NCBI RefSeq assembly: GCF_000219625.1
Contig: NC_018215.1
Coordinates: forward strand, 1,736,001-1,800,000
Origin: Zymoseptoria tritici IPO323
Lineage: Eukaryota > Ascomycota > Dothideomycetes > Mycosphaerellales > Mycosphaerellaceae
Length of the DNA stretch: 64,000 bases
Direction: 5' to 3'
Below are positions 23,819 to 34,766 of this stretch, piece after piece. Numbering within the stretch: position 1 is the first letter of the stretch; the number at the start of each line of letters is the position of its first letter. The notes under the pieces are model-generated. The model was not told the DNA's origin and made no database searches. It saw only the letters and a program-made list of their open reading frames with translations. Position numbers and translations under genes: made by a program.

Positions 23819-24669
23819 GTCGACAGGATATCCAAGTATGACCACGCATGAACCTGGGCGTCGCGGAATTTCGGGAGCGTATTGGCAGAATCAGGGTATG
23901 TTTGAGAAAGCTTTACGAATACTTGCACGACGTTTACATGTCCCACCTCTCCGGTTTCGTGGTGCGCTCATGCACGACGCGACCCTTTCTCCTTCGCATC
24001 TGAAGCCGAGGTCGGCAGACGTGAGGAGAAGCGGAGACACAAACGCCTCCATGCGTTGATCGACACTGGGGGCGTCCACACCTCCACACTCACTATCAGC
24101 GACTTGGCGAGATCTCCGACATCACTTCCCCAATTCAGTCGGCTTCTGTGTCGATCAGCCCCCGCGATACGCAATGATTCATCTGTGTAAGCTTTGTCCG
24201 ACTCTTGAACGAAAAGCTTGCGAGGCTTTGTCGTGCTTGGCTTGGCTTCCTTTATCCTCGGCAGGATCACTCATCCTCTCTCATTCGCTGCCCATCACTG
24301 CTAAATGCTCCGTCGCTGCAGCCACGGCGCTGGGTTACATGATCTACCGCTTCATCGAACAGGAGTGGTCATCGCGTGGATGCAAGGACGCCACGCGCAC
24401 CGCGGGGTGAAGGTTTGCCGATACTTGATATCCACTCATAGCGGTCATGCGTGATGCGATCGCTCTGCCGTTCACAGTAGGCCCATGATGGCATTGATGG
24501 ACACGGGAAGCGGCGAGCAGTGGCATCACGCCTGCGAGCGGAGAAGATGGCGGGAGAGAGGCCGCATGTTATAAGATGGTGCAGGACGGTTCGGTGGGAT
24601 CACATCATTTGCTCCTTCTGCCTCCATCTTGATAATCGTCAAAACACTTTTTCGTTATTACTCTTCATA
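23819..24669. other. Intergenic region, primase gene to protease gene
   Basis: About 850 bases without a supported gene. The right end is the protease promoter, with an AT-rich motif near 24570 (gttataaga) that could be a TATA element about 100 bases ahead of the ATG. Confidence 0.4.
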
Positions 24670-26138
24670 ATGAAGACTACTGCCGCGATCCTCTCGCTCG
24701 GCGCTCTGGCGCTAGCTGCGCCAACACAAGAGACTCAAGGAACAAAGGTCGAGTACTCGCGCAAACGCCACGAGCATCAGAAGAGAGAAGATGGATCCGT
24801 CGACACTCAATGGTTCTTGGGAAACTTCAAGAAGACGCTGTTGAAATATGATTCCAACTTTGAGCTGCCGGATGCTCTGCAAAACGTCCCCGCCATTCTG
24901 AAGAGAGATACCGACGCCAACGAGCCTCTGACCGATCAGAGTCAGGACGGTCTGGATTCGTTGTATTACGGTGCTGGCCAAGTGAACACCCAGACGTTCA
25001 CCTTTGACTTCGACACCGGTTCTAGCGATACTTTTGTGCCTGGGCCAACCTGCGGTACTCAGCAAGGTTGCGTTGGCAAGACAAAGTACAACGAGAGGGG
25101 TGTCGACCGAGGCAACACTACCAGCATCACATATGGCTCCGGTCAAGGTCTGTCTCCCGGCTCAGAAAATGGTCTTGATTCAACCACTGACGTTTGACTA
25201 GTGACTGGCGAGAACTACCTCGACGATGTAACTATTGCTGGCCTGACTGCCACACGCCAGAACGTCATCTCTCTCACTCAGGCCGAAGGCTTCGCCAACT
25301 CAGCTTCGGATGGGTTGATGGGAATGGCTTTCCAGTCCATTGCGAATAGCAAGTCGTCTCCGTACTTCTTCACTCTGGTGGATCAGGGCAAAGTCAGCCC
25401 ATCCGAGTTCAGCTTTTACGTGAGTCGATTCTCCAAGATGAACAGCCCTCGCCAATCATTCACGTATTGATTATGCCTCAGCTCGGACGCGCGAAGTCGA
25501 ACACTGGAGGCAAGAGCGAGATGACACTCGGTGGACGTGACTCCTCCCGGTACACCGGATCGTTCACTCCTGTTCCCGTCTCCTCGCAGACATACTGGCA
25601 GGTGCCCATCGATGGCGTCGTGAGTCAAATACGATCCTGAACACGAAGACCGACCCAGTCACTGACGATGCTCTAGACCGTCAACAAGAACGCAGCCCTC
25701 CCAACAACCGCAGGCCAAGCCGCAATCGACACCGGAACGACCTTGATCATCGCCCCCAACGCGGCCGCCCTGTCGATCTTCTCACAGATCCCTGGCTCCG
25801 TTCCCCTTCCACTCGGAGGAGCCGTCACCCTCTTCGCCTACCCGTGTGCGTCCAAGCCGACCGTTAACTTGAAGTTCGCCGGCAAGTCATTCGCCGTCAA
25901 CCCACTCGATCTCAACTTCGGCCGCCTCACCGACGACTTGGGCCTGGATCTTAGTGGGCTTCCCGTTCTCGGTGGTTTGATTGGGGGACTCTACTGCCTT
26001 GCTGGTATTGCTGGAGCGGACTTCCGGCCTGGCGAGAACTTTTATATTGTTGGCGATACGTTCTTGAAGAACTGGTATTCTACTTATGAGTACCAGAGCC
26101 CGAGTAAGGCGTTCGTCAACTTTGCGAAGGCTGTTTAG
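24670..26138 (+). CDS. Secreted pepsin-like aspartic protease (family A1)
   Basis: Four exons, 24670-25147, 25202-25419, 25482-25619 and 25677-26138, in phase, 431 aa. A clear signal peptide (MKTTAAILSLGALALAAP) is followed by a propeptide with Lys-Arg pairs, including HEHQKRED and ILKRD, likely maturation sites. Both catalytic motifs are canonical: FDFDTGSSDTF with D115 and AAIDTGTTLII with D296. The flap region lies around SITYGSGQ at the first intron. A Cys pair (PTCGTQQGC) follows the first motif as in many fungal pepsins. It should act outside the cell at acidic pH in protein breakdown. Of the three proteases in this window it is the one with both standard triplets. Confidence 0.94.
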
Positions 26139-26662
26139 ATCACGATGGGAAGACGATGGAAGCAACCTGGCTCGCCAGGTCTACGACGGAATGATTGAGC
26201 AGAGTAGCTCTTGTGTATATAACACCAAATTGATGATGATTGAACGCAAGATTGCAAGACCTGCTTTGGACGCTGTTTTGCGACAGTATTTGTACAGGTA
26301 ACCACACGCCTGAGGAAGCTGTCCTGTTATATCACTTGTGCATGTCCCACAAGCGAGGCTTTGTTCCATGCAGTCTGTAGGACCTGAACAGGAGACTTAG
26401 ATTATGGGACAAGTGAGTTATATCGGAAATTCTATACAGAGGTGGATGACACATTTGTACATACTAGCGACAACATGGGTGAACGTAACGAACATGCAAG
26501 ACAAACGCTCTGTTACCTCAGTCATCAAGCAACACAGTGGATTCGATACAATACGGGAGGTTGTTTGAACGATTTGACTCGAGTCATTTTTCTATTCTGT
26601 CTAAGTTGGCGGCCAGCGTCTTCTACAGTTCTATCCACATGCTCGCATTTCTTCAAGGACAC
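26139..26662. other. Convergent 3' region
   Basis: About 525 bases between the 3' ends of the protease (plus) and the AAA ATPase (minus). AT-rich in places (around 26210-26240 and 26400-26440). No gene supported. Confidence 0.45.
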
Positions 26663-28240
26663 TTAGATCTGCCCATTGAAGCTCGCAACATTGCCACCCT
26701 GGCGTCTGGTCTCGAGCATACTTTCCGCCCATGCCGCCGCACCTTCAACCGCCTCTTCAGGATCGTTGCGATGCGCCAGTAGAAAGTTCTGAACTTCAGC
26801 TGGAGACAGCTGATCTTCGGGAATCAAGGCGGAGAACTTGTTGGCCAGTGCTGCGAGTCCGTGGTGTGGAGTCCGGCCCTCGGTATCTTGGAAGATGTGC
26901 AAGAAGAGACTCTCGGACACTTCGGCGGAGGCGTAGGCAAACAGAATCTTCATGTCGATGCGGCCAGGGCGGACAAGGGCTGGATCCAGGGAGTCGGGCG
27001 AGTTTGTAGTCGCCAACAGAATTCTGCCTTCGTGAGCTCCAACTCCGTCAATTGCGTTCAAGAGACCACTCAATGTTACATTGGCGGGATTAGGAGGGCT
27101 TTGGCGATATACGCCGTAATGCCTGCCAGCTTGGTCGTCATCCGCGGGCTCTGCGACCCGCTCCCGTTTGATACCTGCTGAGTCAATGTCTTCGAGCAGC
27201 ACGATACACCGGGTAGGGAGTGCGTCAAACATCATTTGCAGCGACGCATCGCTCATGCCAGGGGTGGAAAGGCTGATGATGATCAGAGCAATGCCAAAGT
27301 GCCCGGCTAATGCGCACGCAATACTGGTTTTGCCAGTTCCTGGAGGGCCGTATAAACAATAACCCCGTCTCCACGGGATACCCCTATCTGCGTACCACTT
27401 CTGGGAGGCAAGATAAGTCGTCATGTCCGTAACCATGCTGGCTTTTTTCGCTGCCTCCATGGACACGGAGTCAAGATTCCTCGCAGGCCTGTGCACTGTG
27501 ATAGGGTCGAATTCTCCTCGGGCTCCAAGTCGGGAATCTGCCGACCAACGAGTGATCGAGATCATGAGAGCGTTCTCCGCTTCAGTGGCTGCTTGAACAT
27601 GCTCGAGAAAGTCCTTGATTGGTTTGACACTTCCTGTGAATGAAAAACAGGACAAGATGATGTCAGGATCAGCCTTTTCGCCCCCAACCATGCGCGTTCC
27701 ATACTTCCTCGAGTTCACCATCTTTTCTGGCTTTTCGTCATCATTGCGATTTCTGGAGAACTTGAGCCACACTCCATTGAACTTGAACCATGAAGCTGAG
27801 GAGACCGCGGGGATGAAGGCAAGGGGAAGGTCGCTGTTCTCAGAGTCATTTTCCGAGAGGGTAAGCGATCGGGAGTCTTGCCCGATTCCATGCTTCGCAA
27901 TGTAAGAACAAGCCTCCTTATTCAGTGGACTCAAGCCGGCCACGGTGACTGAGCTGAGGAAGTTAGAGTAGACCTGTTTGCCAAGGCATCGCAGCTGGAG
28001 TAGCCCGTTGACGTACTGCGATAGGCCAACGCCGAGCAGGACAATCGGCAGGCAGTTCCTGATAGACCATTCGAGTAGAGGACTGGCAGACCGTAGAATG
28101 GCAAGTGTCTGACGACAGACCTGATCAGGAGTGAGTAGGAGCGCGTCCGAAGCATCACCTCGCAGTCCAGCTGCAAGTGTGGTGAACATGCCCGAGAGAC
28201 CCGATAGGCCGAGTCTTCCGATGTTCCTGTTGGAAGACAT
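26663..28240 (-). CDS. BCS1-like AAA ATPase
   Basis: Single exon, 525 aa. N-terminal half carries a hydrophobic segment (about 55-80) and a BCS1_N-like region ending in a domain with FLEHVQAATEAENALMIS. The AAA module follows: Walker A GPPGTGKT at 298-305, Walker B IVLLEDID near 347, and the RPGRIDMKI box with arginine finger region near 430. Yeast Bcs1 moves the Rieske protein across the inner mitochondrial membrane; filamentous fungi hold many divergent paralogues of unknown role, and this looks like one of those rather than the orthologue because the N-terminus is weakly kept and lengthened. It lies downstream of the ABHD12-like gene on the same strand, 305 bases apart. Confidence 0.9.
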   Translation of the reverse strand: MSSNRNIGRLGLSGLSGMFTTLAAGLRGDASDALLLTPDQVCRQTLAILRSASPLLEWSIRNCLPIVLLGVGLSQYVNGLLQLRCLGKQVYSNFLSSVTVAGLSPLNKEACSYIAKHGIGQDSRSLTLSENDSENSDLPLAFIPAVSSASWFKFNGVWLKFSRNRNDDEKPEKMVNSRKYGTRMVGGEKADPDIILSCFSFTGSVKPIKDFLEHVQAATEAENALMISITRWSADSRLGARGEFDPITVHRPARNLDSVSMEAAKKASMVTDMTTYLASQKWYADRGIPWRRGYCLYGPPGTGKTSIACALAGHFGIALIIISLSTPGMSDASLQMMFDALPTRCIVLLEDIDSAGIKRERVAEPADDDQAGRHYGVYRQSPPNPANVTLSGLLNAIDGVGAHEGRILLATTNSPDSLDPALVRPGRIDMKILFAYASAEVSESLFLHIFQDTEGRTPHHGLAALANKFSALIPEDQLSPAEVQNFLLAHRNDPEEAVEGAAAWAESMLETRRQGGNVASFNGQI

Positions 28241-28545
28241 GTTGAGTTTTCCGGGTGTCGTCGTGCCGTTTCTTTTCTTTTTGAGTCTTGACTACTTCGA
28301 TCAAAGCGTTACAGAGAAGGCTAGCTTTTCTGTGAGATTCGAAGAAGATGCAAGAGCTGATTGTTTGAGACCAGGCCGAGAAAACGAGCATATATATGCT
28401 GATCCTCAGCTTCCGTCTGAATAGTAAATGCATTGTTCAGTCTCGAACAATGCTCTTGTGTATACAAAGTGAACACGGCTCGATTGTACCAATTCGGGTC
28501 ATTGTCGAGCGGTGGCGCCATCAAAGAGAATTCGACTGCTATTGT

Positions 28546-30007
28546 TCAGCGTTTGTTCCTTTGTGGGGCATGATTATCGGCGAAAGAATCTTGAAAGGCG
28601 CGCGAGACCGCGACAGCAACGGAGCTGTAGGCGATAATTTGGTTGTGCGCTACTTTAGGTCAGCAAATAGCCATGTCTTCATGATGACCAAATTCTGCAT
28701 ACCTCCATTCCGCACGATTTCGAACCTCAATCGTGGGCGATCTTTGCGGTTCACATCTAATACAGCCGGTCCTTTGCTGCCGTCCAATGTCTGTCCGTCT
28801 TTGCCTTCGAGCTTCAGTTGACTCGCTGTGTCCCCGCTTCCCAGTATGCGCCGGCAGATGATTTCGGTCTGATGATACGGGATATCAGCATCGTTGATTG
28901 CATGCAGTAGTTGTAGAGATCCCATGCTCCGAGATCCGCTGTGTAGCTTCGGGCTTCCTTTCAATGCGTCGTAGTATGCGGCCAATCGTTCTCCTGTCTG
29001 CCATGTATCCGCCAGCTGGACAAGGAGCTGGTCCAATATGAATGGGAATGGCTTCAATGGTGCAACTAGTGAGATCAAGCCAGCGACTTTGTATGTGCGC
29101 ATAAGACCTGGAACGCTCACGAAAGACGCCGCTAGAATGATGCCAGCGAATGTCACAGGTTTACGATCCGAATTCGAAGCCAGTACCCGAGCTACTTCGG
29201 CCGGTTCCGATGGGATCAATGTGTTCTTCGGATCTGCGTAGTGAAGAGCTACAGCACTGGTAACGGCCGTTCCGAGGCTTTGACCCATAATAACAATGCG
29301 CTCAGGATCAACCTTAGCCACGTTCATGATCCAGTCTAGCAGAGTTACGCCGTCCAGAATGACGCCGGCTTCCGTCGGAGTTCCAGTGGAATGGCCAAAC
29401 CCTCGATAGTCGATTGTGAAGACGTGAGTATCAGAAGCAGTACTCAGATATCGATTGGCATCCTTTCGCCAACCTTGTGCAATATGGCCAGCGTTCCCGT
29501 GGACTATCAGTTTGGATCAGCTCGTTCCACGGACACCACGTGCAGGAGATCGTACAGCTGACGACGACTTTTGTGTCTAGATTCTCGGCCGTGAGCAGCT
29601 CATAAGCCGTGGTCTTGGTGAAGTCTTCAACGGGCTGTCCAGCGGGACGTTCCTCTGTGCGAATCTGCGCCTCATGCCGGGCGTATAGATTGACTGGCAG
29701 AATGTGCCACCCGAATAGTGTCACGCCATCCGGTGTGACGATATTGAACGGCGTTACTTGATGCTTAGCGAAGCCGAACGCCTCGCCATCATGAATGTCA
29801 TCCCAGAAGAGTGTATTGAACTTGTGCGAGTATAGTGCCCTAGCAACGCGTTAGTCGACATCCACTTCTGCATGTCCTTCTCTGCGTTCAGACTTACAAC
29901 CGCTGGACTGTAGGACTAAGTTGAAGACCAATGAACACAGCATACAACCCTACAGCGATTGTCGCGCCATAGAGCAATTGCTTCCAGACTGGCGACGTTA
30001 TCGGCAT
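28546..30007 (-). CDS. ABHD12-like alpha/beta hydrolase
   Basis: Four exons on the minus strand, 29898-30007, 29556-29839, 28703-29503 and 28546-28649, giving 432 aa. The N-terminus has a single membrane anchor (LLYGATIAVGLYAVFIGLQL). The oxyanion region is FHGNAGH, restored only by splicing the second intron. The nucleophile elbow is MGQSLG with S207; the acid is D336 or D338 in INDADIP; the catalytic histidine is H400 in AHNQIIAYSSVAVAV, which appears only if a 53-nt last intron (28650-28702) is removed. Without that splice the frame ends at 28650 with no histidine. This is the membrane-anchored serine hydrolase group related to ABHD12/13 and Bem46, acting on lipid esters; the substrate is unknown. 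Divergent from the Swc3 gene. Confidence 0.9.
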
Positions 30008-30399
30008 TGTGTGATGGAACAAAGACCAGCGAGTGATGAAAGTACTCGTAGGGTATGTTGAGACATTGTTGAATAAGGTATGACATTGCAAGGACGACGG
30101 GATTGAAAGTGGACGGGACTGAAGAGCACCTGCAGCCTCGCCAGCACAATCAATATCAAATCAAACTTAGGGGCATCGCGACCTGAATTTGAAGCCCATT
30201 TGACACGAATTCGAAGGGAGTCCTGGCAACGCAACTGGAACGACCAGCCCGTAGACGACTTCGCCTTCACCTTTCACACTCACGCAGCGCCTTTCATGTC
30301 CACTTCACGAACTTGACATTGCTCGACCATTTCCCTGTACTAAGGCACAGGATTCCAGCTCGAGGTTTCCAATGTCCTCTACCCGGACATCAACACGAA
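30008..30399. promoter_or_regulatory. Divergent promoter, hydrolase and Swc3 genes
   Basis: 392 bases separate the start codons at 30007 (minus) and 30400 (plus). No gene is supported inside, so both promoters must lie here. No specific motif could be assigned. Confidence 0.5.
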
Positions 30400-32163
30400 A
30401 TGGCGCAACCACAGGAGCCTCGAACGGGTGAAAAGCGAGGACCAGGACGGCCGAGATCGACCGCGACGCCAGCGATGAAGAAGCAGAGACTGTCTGCAGT
30501 CACAACACCATTGCAGAACAGTCCGATCCTTCACTCGCCTGCGGCCGCCTCGCCAGCACCGGCATTGGAGAAGAAGGTGGTCAGGTTGCCAGCGAAGGTC
30601 GCAGAGAACAAACCGCTTCCGACATTGTCAGAGCCACAGTCGGATGCACTGTCGAACAGTGAATACCAGAGTATTGCCGCCAGCGCAGTCTTGACAACAT
30701 CTCTTGATCGCTCGCGACTGAATTGGATCTCAAATGGCATCTTCAAGCGGCATTGGGTGAAGCCGGAGAGTGGGAAGAACGCGAAGCCACCGCCGCCGGG
30801 TAATCCTGATGCGAAGCTGATGAAGTCTCGGGGGCCATGTAGAATGCGGATCGAGCCTCATATTTTCGAGGCGGAAGTGTATATCGAGGAGCGTCCGAAA
30901 CCACCGCCAGCTCCGAAGCAATATGCCGCTCCGACTCATACGCCATTTGGAGCGCCATATCGATCGACGCAGCCTGGCCAGCCGCCGCAAAATCCGCAAA
31001 TCCAGAATCGAACACAGTCGCCTGCTGTTGTCACGCCCGCGCATCCACCGTTACAACCACCGCTTCGAGGATCCCAGCCATCAACGCCCACGCCGGCGGC
31101 CCCAGCAGAGAAGAAGGCAGACCCTGTGATAAGCATGCTCGCTTCAAGAGCGTCGTCCGATCCGGAGCTGAAGTCATTGATGAAAGAGGTCGCTACTGGC
31201 AATGCCACTCCCGACCAGTTGAAAATATTTCAGAGACACATAGATGAGCTCACGGCGATAATACAAACACAGAAGAAGGCCGACGGTCCCAATACGCCGA
31301 GCGCAGATTCAGGGTCAAATGCGATACAGTACGATGGGGCTGCTGGTTCGAGGTCTACACCGCAGCAACCGGTGCCACAACCTACACAGCAAAGACCTTC
31401 GTACCCTGCTGCTCAGGTGCCGGCCTACCACCAGCAGCCAGCATGGACTCCTGTTCCTATTCCCACGAATCTGCCCGTCGTGTTCTCCTTCTCTACGCCT
31501 GGTGCTTCAGAGGATCGCTTCCTCTTCCCAGAGCATTGTATATTAGAGGCTCTGTCTCCACAGCATCTGCTCGTCAGCTTCATGGTAGTACGCAAAGGTC
31601 GTGACGCTATTGATACAAGCGGGCTGGACCCAGACAAGGAGTACTGGCAGCCGATCACGATGATGGTGGAGGTGGCATATGGTCGCGAGGAAATATTGAA
31701 CTGTATACGGCGGTGGGTCAAGCCGGCCGAGGATTCCCGCAAGCATATGGAGGAAGTGATGCAGCGTTGTGAGAGGGCACCGGAGACACATTTGGCTCTG
31801 AGGTTGCCGTTGAAATCTACTTTGCTTCCGGAGAGCGAGGAAGCGTCGAAGGAAGCTACACCTGTCGTTGATGAGAAGACGAAGTCCAAGCCGACGGTGA
31901 AAGCAGCGAAGAAGGCGACATCCAAAACAGCTGCGCCGTCTGAGAAGCCCGCGAACACCGCAGCGACAGTCCCAACATCTGCCAGCACGGGAGAGTCAAT
32001 CCGGGAACCAGTACCTGATGCGACAGCCTCAGCTTCGGATCAAAAAGATGCGCCTCCAACAAGCACAGATTCATCCGAGGCCAACAAAGACACCTCTGCA
32101 GCAGAAGACGACGGTCGGCCGAGGAGAGCCACACGCAAAAGTGTGAGGATTAGCGAAGTATAG
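30400..32163 (+). CDS. SWC3: SWR1 chromatin-remodelling complex subunit Swc3
   Basis: Single exon, 587 aa from the first ATG in frame (MAQPQEPRTGEKRG). An AT-hook-like KRGPGRPRS sits at the N-terminus. The Swc3 domain lies at about residues 95-185, with LNWISNGIFKRHWVKP and GPCRMRIEPHIFEAEVYIEER as its kept parts. A Pro/Gln-rich linker follows, then a second conserved block at about 355-480 (VVFSFSTPGASEDRFLFPE, MVVRKGRDAID, WQPITMMVEVAYGREEIL). The tail is Lys/Ala/Ser/Thr-rich and ends in a basic RRATRKSVRISEV. Swc3 is a peripheral subunit of the SWR1 complex that puts histone H2A.Z into nucleosomes. The family call rests on the N-terminal domain. Confidence 0.85.
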   Translation: MAQPQEPRTGEKRGPGRPRSTATPAMKKQRLSAVTTPLQNSPILHSPAAASPAPALEKKVVRLPAKVAENKPLPTLSEPQSDALSNSEYQSIAASAVLTTSLDRSRLNWISNGIFKRHWVKPESGKNAKPPPPGNPDAKLMKSRGPCRMRIEPHIFEAEVYIEERPKPPPAPKQYAAPTHTPFGAPYRSTQPGQPPQNPQIQNRTQSPAVVTPAHPPLQPPLRGSQPSTPTPAAPAEKKADPVISMLASRASSDPELKSLMKEVATGNATPDQLKIFQRHIDELTAIIQTQKKADGPNTPSADSGSNAIQYDGAAGSRSTPQQPVPQPTQQRPSYPAAQVPAYHQQPAWTPVPIPTNLPVVFSFSTPGASEDRFLFPEHCILEALSPQHLLVSFMVVRKGRDAIDTSGLDPDKEYWQPITMMVEVAYGREEILNCIRRWVKPAEDSRKHMEEVMQRCERAPETHLALRLPLKSTLLPESEEASKEATPVVDEKTKSKPTVKAAKKATSKTAAPSEKPANTAATVPTSASTGESIREPVPDATASASDQKDAPPTSTDSSEANKDTSAAEDDGRPRRATRKSVRISEV

Positions 32164-32297
32164 CAAGCCGCCAGCCGGTCTGTATGAAATTATGAGCTAG
32201 GAGGTAGAGGGTGACGAGATATACGTCTCTGCTTGCCGAATGTTCATTATGCAATTGGTCGTCTCTCGTAGTCCTCATTCGTGGCAGTCATTCAAGC

Positions 32298-33077
32298 CTA
32301 ACGTGATGCATGTCCACTCTCTTCCTGCGCAGCCTTATTTCCAAGAGCTTCATCCAGTCCACCCATCGCCTGGTCAAACCTTTGCAGCAGCCCGTTGATA
32401 TCGCCCTTCCTAGCACGCTGTCCACTCCCCATCTCCCTCCCTTCGATCCGCAACATGAGCCCTCGATCCCCTGCCATTGTCTGATCACCCCAACTCGGCG
32501 CTTGCGTCACTCTCGTTCTCAAAGCCTGCCACTCCGGAGAAAACGAAGATGTAGCCACGACTTCTTTCCCATCCGCACTCATGTCCACCACCACGAAGCG
32601 TTCTTCCACCTCATGCTGTTCGTCGGAGAGAATTTCCAAAGCGGCGGCGGTGAGGATGTCAGGATCGTCGTCGGAGAAGAGATAGTGAACAGTCGGGTGG
32701 TGTTGAATATCGGTCGCTGTGTCTTCTATCAAGGGGAAGAAGGGACGGAAGTCTGATGGATGGAGGAGGGCGCTGGTTGGTTCGGGGTAAGGCATCCCTT
32801 CGTCCTCTTCGTTGGGATACTCGTTGGCCGGCATGGAGTCTGAGGTTGCAGTAAGGAATGCGTCCACGGGGTCAGAGCCCACTCCGAGTTCTATCAATGA
32901 CTTTGTATCGGTTTCAAGATCAGCGGACTGTTTGCCGTCCTTTGTCGGCGGGCCAGACAATTCCGCAGATTCGCTTGCTGCATCGTTGTCGCCTCGATCG
33001 TCCGTAGGCTTCTTCTGCACTTTGTCATCCTGGTGTTGAGCAAGGGTGTTGTCGTCTCGTATCGATGGCTCTGACAT
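32298..33077 (-). CDS. Conserved fungal protein of unknown function
   Basis: Single exon, 259 aa. I cannot name a family. The N-terminal 85 residues are acidic and disordered. A kept-looking core starts at about 100: LHPSDFRPFFPLIEDTATD, then HHPTVHYLFSDDDPDILT and ALEILSDEQ, followed by VVVDMSADGKEVV and a Trp-containing helix. The core looks like a folded peptide with a Tyr-Leu-Phe-Ser-Asp strand. The C-terminus is amphipathic (INGLLQRFDQAMGGLDEAL). It is convergent with the Swc3 gene (134 bases apart) and divergent from the homocysteine methyltransferase gene (168 bases), so it is tightly packed between two genes with clear identities. Confidence 0.8.
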   Translation of the reverse strand: MSEPSIRDDNTLAQHQDDKVQKKPTDDRGDNDAASESAELSGPPTKDGKQSADLETDTKSLIELGVGSDPVDAFLTATSDSMPANEYPNEEDEGMPYPEPTSALLHPSDFRPFFPLIEDTATDIQHHPTVHYLFSDDDPDILTAAALEILSDEQHEVEERFVVVDMSADGKEVVATSSFSPEWQALRTRVTQAPSWGDQTMAGDRGLMLRIEGREMGSGQRARKGDINGLLQRFDQAMGGLDEALGNKAAQEESGHASR

Positions 33078-33245
33078 CTTCCATCATCGTCGCGTTTGTG
33101 CTAGAGAGCTTACCTTAACCCAAGGCGATAAGCGATAGGCGGGAGTAACCGCTCTTCACATGCAAATTCCTCGATACCTCTGCCTCGCTCTGCCTTACAC
33201 TTCATCACGCATTGCGATACCGAGCGTCAAGGCGCAACATCCGCC

Positions 33246-34175
33246 ATGCAATCTCAAAGGGTCATGATTCTTGATGGCGGGATGTCACGGGAACTGATCC
33301 GCCTGGAAGCGCCGTTTCGACAACCTGAATGGTCCGCACTTGCTCTTCTCGAAGCACCACGCTTCGTCCGCAAGGTCCACGACGGATTCGCTGCCGCCGG
33401 AGCGGACGTCATCACGACAAACACATACGCGCTGGTGCCGTTTCACATCGGTGAGGAGCGATTCCGAGACCGCGGAGAAGAGTTAGCTGCTCTGGCAGGA
33501 CGATTGGCACGGGAGACTGCAGATTCTGATGCAGGCCGCGGGAAACGAGTTGCTGGGAGTCTGCCTCCTATGTTTGGTTCGTATGAGCCGCAGCTATACA
33601 AACCTGAACTGGTACAAGAGCGGTTGGCCGTGCTGGTGAAAGGCCTAGGACCATACATTGATCTCTGGTTGGGAGAAACACTGAGTCTCATCGCGGAAGC
33701 AGAGGCTGTGCGAGTAGCCATCCATGACTCCGGTAAGCCGCTGTGGATTGCTTTCACTTTGGATGATGCTAGAGCAGACACTGCGAGCGCTGCCCCTCGA
33801 CTCAGGTCGGGAGAGTCTGTCGCAGACGCAGCCCGTTGGGCACTGGACGCTGGTGTCGAGGCACTGCTATTCAACTGCAGCCAGCCCGAATACATGGATG
33901 CTGCTGTGAAAGACGCACACGACGTCTTCTCCGAAGAGAGCGGCGCTCGCAGCGTACCACTCATAGGCGTCTACGCGAATGCCTTTCAGGCCAAGGATAC
34001 CGACACGGCTGCCAATGAGAGCATTAGCGAGACCCGCTCAGAGCTGACACCAGATCTGTATCTCGATTTCGCCCAACGATGGACCTCAAGCGGCGCTACG
34101 ATTGTTGGTGGCTGCTGTGGCATTGGATGTGAGACAATTGCAAAGATGTCAGATACGTTCAAGGCGAAAAGCTGA
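33246..34175 (+). CDS. Homocysteine S-methyltransferase
   Basis: Single exon, 309 aa, the usual length for the Mht1/Sam4 group. The zinc ligands of this fold are all present: C211 (LLFNCSQPEYM) and C290-C291 (GGCCGIGCET). The N-terminus has LDGGMSRELIR, the usual opening Asp-Gly-Gly motif, and ITTNTYAL follows the first helix. The enzyme transfers a methyl group from S-adenosylmethionine or S-methylmethionine to homocysteine, making methionine in the cytosol. It is single-domain, without the cobalamin or folate modules of MetH. The start at 33246 follows a 168-bp divergent promoter. Confidence 0.95.
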   Translation: MQSQRVMILDGGMSRELIRLEAPFRQPEWSALALLEAPRFVRKVHDGFAAAGADVITTNTYALVPFHIGEERFRDRGEELAALAGRLARETADSDAGRGKRVAGSLPPMFGSYEPQLYKPELVQERLAVLVKGLGPYIDLWLGETLSLIAEAEAVRVAIHDSGKPLWIAFTLDDARADTASAAPRLRSGESVADAARWALDAGVEALLFNCSQPEYMDAAVKDAHDVFSEESGARSVPLIGVYANAFQAKDTDTAANESISETRSELTPDLYLDFAQRWTSSGATIVGGCCGIGCETIAKMSDTFKAKS

Positions 34176-34766
34176 GAACTAAACTCATGCAAGCGAGTAA
34201 CTTGCTACGCGCGGCAGTAAATAGCTCGCGTACACGCTCTGCTCCTCACTGAAACAACCGCTTCGGACTCTGACCCGGTCATTGAAGGATGGTCTACCCA
34301 CCAGCTCTACCAGCGACCGCAACGGTAACCGTGGAAGAGGAACTCCGTCTCCGTCCTCAACACGCACGTGGCACGTCACTCATGTCATGGCTCGACTTTA
34401 TTTGCCTATTTGTCAGACGATAGGATCTGTGTTCCTGCTTGCGAGCAGGGTCCATAGGCTAATTATATGCCCTTGCTGGGATGATCGAAGCATACAGCCC
34501 TGTCACGCCTCTGGCTCATCGGTCTCGGACTCTCGACCGCACGGCTCGAAATCTAGTGGCCTGGACTCCCTGGAGTGTGCAGCCTTTCGGCTCCCCAGCG
34601 GAACCCATGAGCTATCCATCCATGCCTTTGTTGGGATCATCGAAGGAGACAGACCCGGCATTGATCCGTCTCGACGGTCTCGACTGGGAACGGTCCATGT
34701 CATCCCCGAAAGACACGTCGGCGTACTCAGCTAGACATCGGGACGTGAGAAACATAGCGAACGCCG

